This document shows positions 56,138-64,000 of a stretch of 64,000 nucleotides of DNA, in pieces (within the stretch, counting starts at the first letter, position 1; each line of letters opens with the position of its first letter). Source of the DNA: Hemibagrus wyckioides. Taxonomy: Eukaryota; Chordata; Actinopteri; Siluriformes; Bagridae. The stretch spans positions 30,580,852 through 30,644,851 of the forward strand of contig NC_080720.1 of assembly GCF_019097595.1 (NCBI RefSeq), read 5' to 3'. Made by a program: the position numbers and the translations under genes. The notes under the pieces were generated by a model that made no database searches, was not told where the DNA came from, and worked only from the letters and a program-made list of their open reading frames with translations.

Positions 56138-56896
56138 CACTATATTGCCAAACGTTTGGGGATTCAGGGGGTTTGGGCTCGGCCCCTTAGTTTCAGTGAA
56201 AGCTTAATGCTTCAGCTTTATACCAAGACATTTTGGACAATTTCATGCTTTGTGGGAACAGTTTGGGGATGACCCCTTCCTGTTCCAACATGACTGCACA
56301 ACAGTGTACAAAACAAGGTCCATAAAGACATGGATGAGTGAGTTTGCTGTGGAGGAACTTGACTGGCCTGCACAGAGTCCTGATAGAACACCTTTGGGAT
56401 GAATTAGAGATTGGGAGACTGCAACCTCCTCGTCCAACATCAGTGCCTGACCTCACAAATGCACTTCTAGAGGAATTCCCATAAACACACTCCTAAACCT
56501 TGTGGAAAGCCTTCCCAGAAGAGTTAAAGCTGTTATAGCTGCAAAAGGGGTGGAGCCAACTCCATATTACATTCATGCGCATGTAAAGGCAGACGTCCCA
56601 GTTTTGGTCTGGCTCGCAGTCTGCGCTCTAATTCATCCCAAATGTGTTCTATGGGGTTGAGGTCAGGACTCTGTGCAGGCTAGTCAAGTTCCTCCACAAC
56701 AAACTCACCCATCTTTATCTTTATAGACCTTGCTTTGTGCACTGGTGCTCATGAAATTGTCCAAAATGTCTTGGTATGCTGAAGCATTCAGAGTTCCTCT
56801 CACTGGAACTAAGGGGCTGAGCCTAACCCCTGAAAAACAACTCCTGAATTCCATGATTTGGAGAGCCGTCCCAAAACTTTTGCCTATATAGTGTAT
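56138..56896. mobile_element. Long foldback Tc1 derivative
   Basis: Outer ends CACTATATTGCCAAACGTTT and its complement (CTATATAGTG). Transposase 3' text runs plus-ward in the left half (about 56195-56400) and is repeated in inverted order in the right half (about 56635-56870), for example CACAGAGTCCTGAT against its complement near 56670. Arms exceed 200 bp. Confidence 0.75.
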
Positions 56897-58149
56897 GAAG
56901 ATTTAGGGAAAATGCAGCAGTCATGGCTGCCGATGATATTAGATACAAAGGATGAAATCTCTAATCTATAGAGAATGAAAGTGTATAGAGTCTATAGCCT
57001 GAGCTAGAAAGAAATCAGCCTCAAGCCTCGATCATGTCTCGCTTCTTCGTTTCATTATTTATTAATTATTATTAATAATATTTCTTGCTTGCCCCAAGTG
57101 CATTAAGACTTCCATTATACTTCCATTTAAAGCAGGATATGGCTTCATTTCCCACTAATTGAAGCCGTGTCGATGTAGGACTCAACCATACAGAACAAAT
57201 ACGCTGAATAAACATGAGGATAAAATACAGTGGAGTATTTCTTTAATGAGTATTTCTTTTTTTTGTCATGATGTGTGATTAAAGAATAATAGCACCATGT
57301 CAGTATATATTCAGCACAAAACGTCTATATGAAAGTGCTGGATTAGGGTAAGAGGAAAGGGTGCGACATAAAAATATGACCTAAAAAAAGCAAGTCTATA
57401 AACTGTATAAAATCTGTAAGGAAAGATTTCTACACTTATGGGTTAAGAAGAATTAGAAATTCGTTAATACACCGTTTAGAGTTAGCAGCTCTATAGCTTT
57501 GTAATGCACAGAAATGAACCAACTTCTGCATGATATTAGGTTTACAACACCAAAAACAGCCATTTAGGACGATTCAGAACAGTCTAAAGAGCTCACAGGG
57601 AAAGGTCTTGAAAAATTATATCCGTCAGTGTTTCCAAAGAAACATCACCAGTGTTTGACGTGTCCCAGCTTGAATTGGTACAGATGGATGAATTCGTCGA
57701 AAAGGTTGTAATGGAGAGTTCACGTACACACGTGACATGCCGGCTTTTCCGTGGCAGTGTGAAGTCATTTCCACATCCTCAGTGCTAAGAAGTTCTGTGG
57801 AAAAGATTCTGAGGGGTGGGGGGTAGGGGGTTAGCTAAAATCTGGCTTGAACATTAGTCCTGTTGCATAACTTTTTCTGGTTTTCTGTCAGCCCACACAC
57901 ACTGTTACAAAGTCCCGGCTGACGTGTACCATAAAAAAAAAAAAAAAAAAGAAGCAGGATGTGAGAAAATAGAACGTTTAAGTGTGCTTTTATCACCCCG
58001 TGATGTGAAACATGTGGTAGATAGTGGAGCCTTGCCACCTTTTAGGTCATGTGATAACAAATCCAAGCAGCAGATTATCATGTGTTTAACGAGAAATAAC
58101 CTCGTCTCTCTCTCTCTCTTTCTCTTTCTCTCTCTCACTCACACACACA
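56897..58149. other. Intergenic, nothing recognised
   Basis: AT-rich. Contains a G-rich run near 57820 and an A run at 57931-57950. No coding sequence could be supported. Confidence 0.45.
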
Positions 58150-58669
58150 CATGCACATAAACACAGTTTTAGATCATTAGCAAAGCCTTTGCCACATGAC
58201 CAAGGACATGAATTACCAATCACACACACACTGATCACACACACACTCATCCACCTATTTTACTATCCTTGTGAGGATCTTACACCTTGATCTAACACTG
58301 ACCCTAACTCTCTCTCTCTCTCTCTCACACACACACATACCCACACACACAAACACAGTTTCAGGTCAGCAAAGCCTTTACACTCATCCACCTGTTTTAT
58401 TACACTTGCAAGGACCTTACATTGACATGGAGCCAATGAATTCTGTCCTGCACCTCGATCTAACACTGACCCTAACTCTCTCTCTCTCCCCCTCTCTCTC
58501 TCACACACACACACACACAAACACAGTTTCAGGTCAGCAAACATGACCAAGGACATGAATTAACAAACACACTCACACTCATCCACCTATTTTACTATAC
58601 TTGTGAGGACCTTGCACTGACATGGAACCAATTAATTAATCCTACACCTCCATCTAACACTGACCCTAA

Positions 58670-58725
<56 letters not shown>

Positions 58726-58781
58726 GTTTCAGGTCAGCAAAGCCTTGACAGCGATGCATCCTCGCCAATATATTAAACACA

Positions 58782-58810
<29 letters not shown>
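58150..58810. repeat. Minisatellite, about four units of 170-200 bp
   Basis: Repeated words CTCATCCACCT, CTTGTGAGGA, TCTAACACTGACCCTAACTC, then CT and CA microsatellites, then AAACACAGTTTCAGGTCAGC and AAAGCCTT. Units begin near 58150, 58350, 58525 and 58725. Contains TGACCCTAAC but no tandem TTAGGG, so it is not telomeric. Confidence 0.8.
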
Positions 58811-58812
<2 letters not shown>

Positions 58813-60853
58813 CTCAGAAATAAATAAGGCAGATTTCTAAATTTACTTTACATATCCAGTTTGGAAGCAGGACAATCAGTACACAGGGTTGTTTCTGATA
58901 ACAACACCAGACTTTTGTACCCTAACCTTCAGCAGCACACAAACAAACCCGAGCAAAGAGAAAGAGAGGATTTCGAGCCAACTTTAAAAAGAACACACTC
59001 CCGATCTCTCTCTCTCTGTCTATTATTTCAGTAATGTGTGTGTGTGTGTGTGTGTGTGTGTGATTACTTCACGCTGTCACGCTGAGACGCTTCCCTGAAC
59101 CGAGAAGCAGAAACACAACAGAAAGCAAAAGAGAAACAAAGTCTGGGGTCAGATGTTGAATTTTGCTTTAAATAAACAACATAACTCCAATTTCAAAAAC
59201 TATTATTTGACATTTTGGAAATGAAGGATTTGCTCAAAAACTGCTTCAATTTATTTTCAAAACTGGAAATCAATACAGTAAAAATCGAACTAGATTTCTA
59301 CAGTATTCTGATTTCCAGTCGAATAATTAGAATATCGACAGTGATTAATTATAGATTAATTATTAGAAATTACTTTTCTACAAAAAAATCAGTTTTTGGT
59401 ATTAAATATTATTATTATTTATATTATCGTTATTTATTTATTTTTTTTTATTTATTTTTTTTTAATCTCCTTTAAGAGATGTGTTTTCCCAAATTCAAAA
59501 CTAAAATAAAATTAAATAAATTAAAATAAAATAAAATAATAACAAAATAAAATAAATGTATATTATATTAAATTAGATAATATGATATGTAATTATATTA
59601 AATTAAAATAATAATAATAAATGTAGAAGAAACGTCTTTAAGTGTCCTGATCATTACGTTGAGCATGGTCAACAGAACTAAAGAATTAATTTCATAATTT
59701 TTACAAAAACATTGAGTCTGTTTCCCCACTTCTGCTTTCCTCGTGTTCATTTTCAGTAAACAGATTTACTATTTGATCCTCAATGCAAGGAAACAATCTT
59801 CAGTGTAGTAATCACAAGCACACTACAGATAAGCTGAATAGTGATTAAGCTAACACAACAACAACAAAAACAAAAAAGCCTGGTGTATTCCTTTAAGAGA
59901 TGTGTGTGTGTGTGTGTGTGTGTTGTTCCCCCAAAATCAATGTGGTCAACCTCCTGATCTGGCGAATGTCTTAGTCAGCAGTGTGTGTAGAAGGGAACGT
60001 GCTCGAGCTTGCTCACATGGGACCGCAGTGGCGCTAAGATCTTCAGACATGCTCCAACACTTAGCAAGACTTTTCACCACTTTTTCACCTCAGAGGAAAT
60101 AAAATGTCGGGTTACATAACGATGTGATTATTATAAAGATTAATGCTCTCTTAGTGAAAAAAAAAGTGCAACAAAAGTCACATTCCATGTAAATATAAAG
60201 CACTTAATCTGAAAATTGTACTAAGCCGGAAAGATAATAGTGTCAGTGATACAAAGCAGCACTTACAGACCAGGCCTGGTGTTTATGTTTTAGCTTCTCA
60301 TATACACACTTATTTGCGAATGCTGGTATGAAATCATTCCAGTTTTAACCTGCCTTTTGAACTCGCGCTTTGCACCGGATAAACGTTAGTGAATGAATAA
60401 AAATAAAAACAACATGGTCACATTTCATGATGTTTATGGCAGTACAAAGGCTGGGACATTATATTGACTACACAGCGTTGTGTGATTGAAGTTAGTCTAT
60501 TATTTTTAGGTGAGAATGGATATATAATAGTCTGAGATTAGGCTCAGTAGATTTGGTCGAAGTAATCATTTCCAGAATGGCTGATACCTAAAAACGTTTA
60601 AACAAAATAGCATCATATACGGATATCATAAACGTATTCCAAATGTGCGCTTTGTTTCAGCACCATGTATCATCAGCTGCTTTAAAGATTTTAAACCAGT
60701 GAGTGTAAAACTTGGCATTCCCTCACTTCGAAAATGATGAAGCAACCAATGTTTAAAGTTATTTATGATTTTTAGATGTGATGTAGACTAATTTCCCTAA
60801 TTTATTTGTTGCGTGTCAGTGCAAATGATATACCGTTTTTAAACAGTCTAATA
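58811..60853. other. Intergenic, nothing recognised
   Basis: Includes TG runs at 59036-59061 and 59901-59922 and a very AT-rich tract at 59390-59640. No gene-like frame. Confidence 0.5.
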
Positions 60854-61207
60854 CACTGATCAGACATACCATTATGACCACCTGTCTAAGATTGGTGTTG
60901 GTCCCGCTTTTGCTGTGATGCACTGTGTATTCTGACACCTTTCTATCAGAACCAGCATTAACTTCTTCAGCAATTTGAGCAACAGTAGCTGCTGGATCTG
61001 TGGGATCGGATCACACGGGCCAGCCTTCGCTCCTCATGTGCATCAATGAGACTTGACCACCCATGACCCTGTCACCCATTCACCACTGTTCCTTCCTTGG
61101 AACACTTTTGTTATATATCCCACCCACTAACAGGTGCCATGATGAGATCATCAGTCTTATTCACTTCACCTGGCACAGCCTGGTCATAATGTTATGCCTG
61201 ATCAGTG
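60854..61207 (-). mobile_element. Short Tc1-like element, family B, both ends intact
   Basis: CACTGATCAGACATACCATT at the left, TAATGTTATGCCTGATCAGTG at the right, TA at 60852-60853 and 61208-61209. At 354 bp it is the smallest two-ended copy and behaves like a MITE. Confidence 0.85.
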
Positions 61208-61486
61208 TATCTTTTTATGAACTTTTCCAGCTCTTTCAGCAAACTGCCTAAGAGTTTGAGAATGTGTAGAACTTAAATAAAATAGAATAAATTAAAGGGA
61301 GTGTGTAAAAAAGATAAGTGCTGACTTAGACTCAAGAGCTATAACACGTTTTGAATAAAACATTAAATTAACAAATGCTGCAATTAATAAAAACGTAGAG
61401 GGATGCAAACTTTTGCACTCATCTGTATCTCAGGTGCTGGTGGTGGAGTCACAGGTGTTTTCTGTGCACTTGGAATGTTCACCTTG

Positions 61487-61526
<40 letters not shown>

Positions 61527-61590
61527 GTGTGTGTGTGTGTGAGCAGCAAGTCTGAGAAGTCTAACATCCACCGTACCCGAATATGCAGAA
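61208..61590. other. 3' flank of the sowahc-like gene
   Basis: Downstream of the stop codon on the minus strand. A TG run (61491-61541) lies about 50-100 bp past the stop. No clear AATAAA on that strand. Confidence 0.45.
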
Positions 61591-63366
61591 TCATCCAAAC
61601 AGGTTTGACTTGGGTCTGGTTCTAAATGAACCGGAAGCTTGACCCGTGGCTCCCTCGAGCCGTTCAAAGTGAGAAGTGCTGTGAACGATCGGTGTGATCC
61701 CCGCTCGGACCTTGCTCAGTCTGGGCTTCAGCTTGTTAAATGACGACTTTCGTCGAAGTGGCCTGTCCCTCGCGAGCCCCCCGACACAGTCGTCGTCCTC
61801 GCTCGCGCTGCGGTTCAGCAGCCTCAGGTTGGCTTGGAGAACTCTGGGTAGCTTCCACCGTGCAGCCTCGTCCCCAAGCGCGAGCTCCTCGCTCTCGGGG
61901 TAGCAGGTAGCGTCGGCGCCAGCTATGTCGAGGACGTCTCTCGCGACGTCGCTGCGCAAATACTGGCTCGCCTTCTTGCCGCTGTAATCGCGCGTCTCCA
62001 CGTCGGCGTCGCACGCGCCCACCAGGAGTTTGATCACCTCGATGTGGTTGTGCATGGCGGCCAGGTGGAGGGGCGTATAGCCGGCGCTCGAGCGCGCGTT
62101 CACGTCGAGCGCCACACTACGCTGCCGTGCGAAGTTCACAATTTGCGCGAGCAGCTCGTGCTTGCCCAGTTTGGCGGCCCAGTGAATGCACGTGAAGCCG
62201 GTCACGAAGTCCTTCTTGGAAACGAGGCTGGGCTCGCTGTTCAGCAGCCGACGCAGGCTCTCCCATTCACCGTCACAGGCGCACATCATCCACTCGTGCT
62301 CCAACGGGTCCAGCGTCACAGCGGCGCTCTCTTCCTCAGCGTGCGCGGAGTTTACCGACGACGAGTCGCCGTCGTTCTTGGCTGCGTGTCGGCTCTGCCT
62401 GAGCACCATGCTGCGTCGTACCTGCGGCGAGCTGCTCATCAGGTGCGCGATAAAACTCTTTCGACTCCCTTTGGGCGTGTTGCTCGCAGAGTCCGCCCGT
62501 CCCTCAAACGCGCCGCCGTCGCACGAGCCTAGACCGAGCCGCGTTGATCCACTCCCTGCTCCTGCCGTGTCCTCCTCGCGTTCTTTCGGTGCGGACTCGC
62601 CTTCTAATATATCTGAGTGACTCTGATCGGCTCTGCCCTCGCTCGGGGCCTCGGTGTGCGTCGGTAGGCATGGAAGATGGATGAGTTTACTTACGTCACT
62701 CGGCAGTAGGTGAGACGGTTCAGTCACGGCGATCTCTGGAACACATTCTCCCGTAGTTTTATCTGATATCCCAACCGACCTGATGTGGCTCCCAGCGCCA
62801 GTGTTCCCGGCATTCTGATTGCCCATTTCCGTTTTATCCTCAGATCTGTTCGCGGTTGAAGTGAGTGCGCGTGAAGCTGATCCATCCGGACTGGTTTGCG
62901 AAATAATCGGAGGTGTGCGCTCACCTGCGCCGGCGCAATCCGAGACAGGCGGTATTTCTTGTTTGGCATCTTTGTTCTCTGACGGGATGGTGGTGCTGAG
63001 CGCGTGGCTCCGGCACTCGCCCGGTCTGACAGGCGCGAGGCAGTCGTCCCTGCGGTTGTCATGGGTAACAACAGCGCTAAGGCTCGTTTCCAGGACGGAG
63101 GCGCTGTCCGGTCCATGATGGCCATTCTCCCGTTTCACCGACCCTCTGAATCTTTTCCTCAGACAGACGTATTTCTCACCTTTTTCCACTTGCACTACCG
63201 CGACGCTGTCGACGTAGCTCTTAAACGCCTCTTTAACAGCGGCTTTCTTCTCGGGGTCAGTGGAAAGGAAGGATCGGAAGTGGTTTATCAAATCCGCGTT
63301 CTTCACTCTCCCTCCTTTCTCCGTTAGAAAACATAAAACCGTTTCTTGGGTGCATTCGGTCGCCAT
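61591..63366 (-). CDS. sowahc: Sosondowah ankyrin repeat protein, SOWAHC-like
   Basis: A single uninterrupted exon codes 591 residues (human SOWAHC about 525), in keeping with the intronless SOWAH genes. Residues 1-75 form the conserved N-terminal SOWAH winged-helix-like domain (TVLCFLTEKGGRVKNADLIN, YVCLRKRFRG). A long, low-complexity, Ser/Glu-rich middle follows. SSPQVRRSMVLRQSR and DPLEHEWMMCACDGEWESL (from residue 353) lead into two ankyrin repeats (FTCIHWAAKLGKHELLAQIV about 391-410, GYTPLHLAAMHNHIEVIKLL about 429-448). The C-terminus is basic (KSSFNKLKPRLSKVR). Function is poorly known: probably a protein-interaction scaffold named after a fly gene. The choice of C over A, B or D rests on SSPQVRRS and the ankyrin segment. 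The region is GC- and CpG-rich, unlike its surroundings. Confidence 0.85.
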   Translation of the reverse strand: MATECTQETVLCFLTEKGGRVKNADLINHFRSFLSTDPEKKAAVKEAFKSYVDSVAVVQVEKGEKYVCLRKRFRGSVKRENGHHGPDSASVLETSLSAVVTHDNRRDDCLAPVRPGECRSHALSTTIPSENKDAKQEIPPVSDCAGAGERTPPIISQTSPDGSASRALTSTANRSEDKTEMGNQNAGNTGAGSHIRSVGISDKTTGECVPEIAVTEPSHLLPSDVSKLIHLPCLPTHTEAPSEGRADQSHSDILEGESAPKEREEDTAGAGSGSTRLGLGSCDGGAFEGRADSASNTPKGSRKSFIAHLMSSSPQVRRSMVLRQSRHAAKNDGDSSSVNSAHAEEESAAVTLDPLEHEWMMCACDGEWESLRRLLNSEPSLVSKKDFVTGFTCIHWAAKLGKHELLAQIVNFARQRSVALDVNARSSAGYTPLHLAAMHNHIEVIKLLVGACDADVETRDYSGKKASQYLRSDVARDVLDIAGADATCYPESEELALGDEAARWKLPRVLQANLRLLNRSASEDDDCVGGLARDRPLRRKSSFNKLKPRLSKVRAGITPIVHSTSHFERLEGATGQASGSFRTRPKSNLFG

Positions 63367-63533
63367 CAGATCACACTAAACAACACATCATCGACCATTA
63401 TTGTTTACCTGCATCTAGCAGGCTATCTGTTATTCCTAGTAAACAAAAGCGCCTCTCTTTACAGATTTAAATAAACAAGTCGATGCTTCCCCCACTTCTG
63501 TATCCCCCGTTATTTCGCCTCTTTATCCCGCTG
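63367..63533. promoter_or_regulatory. Probable sowahc-like promoter
   Basis: Immediate 5' flank of a CpG-rich single-exon gene. No TATA box was seen. Confidence 0.35.
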
Positions 63534-63779
63534 CTAATCCCTAGTATTGCCAGTAAGTGGAGCAACCACGTCTTCATTCATTACTCGCAGCCAAGCAAGC
63601 ACACGTCCCGCCCTATAATCCCTCCTTACTGAAACTGTGACCGTTTGAACACCATCTTGGATCTCAATATCATGAGCCGTATAACAGTAGACGGCCCCTG
63701 CAAGAGCCAAAATGGATGCCAGTTTCTCATTTCCAATACTGTTGCATTTTCCCAGTTTATCTGGTTTAGATCGAACCAT
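63534..63779 (-). CDS. Unidentified 81-residue open frame
   Basis: From ATG at 63779 (context ctacaATGG, a fair Kozak site) the frame begins MVRSKPDKLGKCNSIGNEKL, contains a hydrophobic segment ASILALAGAVYCYTA, then DIEIQDGVQTVTVSVRRDYR, and ends VAPLTGNTRD. I recognise no family. It could be a small gene, a transposon-derived frame or chance. The flank to the right (63860-64000) has no clear features. Confidence 0.25.
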   Translation of the reverse strand: MVRSKPDKLGKCNSIGNEKLASILALAGAVYCYTAHDIEIQDGVQTVTVSVRRDYRAGRVLAWLRVMNEDVVAPLTGNTRD

Positions 63780-64000
63780 TGTAGACGTGGGGGAGATTTC
63801 GCGAATAATAACTCGTGATGTGATTTGTTTACAAATGTAAATAAAATACAAAAAATGCTAAACAGTGGTTTATAAAATTCTACGAATTAGTTACGGCTTC
63901 ATATCAACGACAGGACCTTCTTCGGTAAGGTATTTTTATGCCACCCAGGTAGAGATTTACCCTGTCGTGGACGGGCGTTCCTAAGGGGTGGTACATTCCT

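Noticed and set aside
58150..58810. TGACCCTAAC words considered as interstitial telomere sequence
   Set aside because: CCCTAA occurs once per minisatellite unit, never in tandem.
61694..63327. Several plus-strand frames of 70-160 codons
   Set aside because: GC-rich antisense shadows of the sowahc-like exon.

Overview
The window looks like nuclear DNA of a teleost fish. The genes are split by GT-AG introns, the protein sequences are vertebrate, and the spaces between exons are filled with TA, CA and GATA microsatellites, many Tc1/mariner remnants, SINE-like repeats and truncated LINEs. The heavy Tc1 load and an intact boule gene suggest a non-zebrafish teleost, possibly an ostariophysan such as a catfish. 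That placement is inference.

Nine protein-coding genes can be read, and eight of them join in frame from start to stop. Left to right: sft2d2 (minus, 3626-8484, 163 aa, Golgi/endosome vesicle membrane protein); a RING-H2 finger protein (minus, 10437-14434, about 242 aa, first splice uncertain); plcxd1 (minus, 14983-17752, 312 aa, PI-PLC X-domain protein); rgn/regucalcin (minus, 19757-23106, 299 aa, calcium-binding gluconolactonase); vps16 (minus, 25052-33714, 22 exons, 835 aa, HOPS/CORVET core subunit); boll/boule (plus, 36121-39728, 304 aa, germ-cell RNA-binding protein); mob4/phocein (minus, 41786-46271, 225 aa, STRIPAK subunit); a gamma-crystallin (plus, 47015-48899, 175 aa); and a single-exon sowahc-like ankyrin protein (minus, 61591-63366, 591 aa). 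boll, mob4 and the gamma-crystallins also lie near each other on human 2q33, so that block looks like conserved synteny. The other neighbours are housekeeping or metabolic genes with no evident joint pathway.

The mobile-element layer is the most unusual part. Two nearly identical, full-length Tc1-type transposons (12314-13561 and 51335-52591) carry intact DD34E transposase frames and clean TA target duplications, so the family was active recently. At least six older relatives of this family and six copies of a second Tc1-like family are broken or folded back on themselves. Several sit in introns, some within tens of bases of a splice site. From 49.27 to 54.62 kb lies a large TG-rich minisatellite array into which one intact Tc1 and one 5'-truncated L2-like LINE have inserted. 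The interval 54.6-61.6 kb has no recognisable gene.

I found no clearly new gene system. The observations most worth following are the recently active transposon pair, long inverted-repeat transposon derivatives that could fold into hairpins, a possible alternative one-domain end for the gamma-crystallin, a long upstream reading frame overlapping the regucalcin start, and an unidentified 81-residue frame at the right edge.
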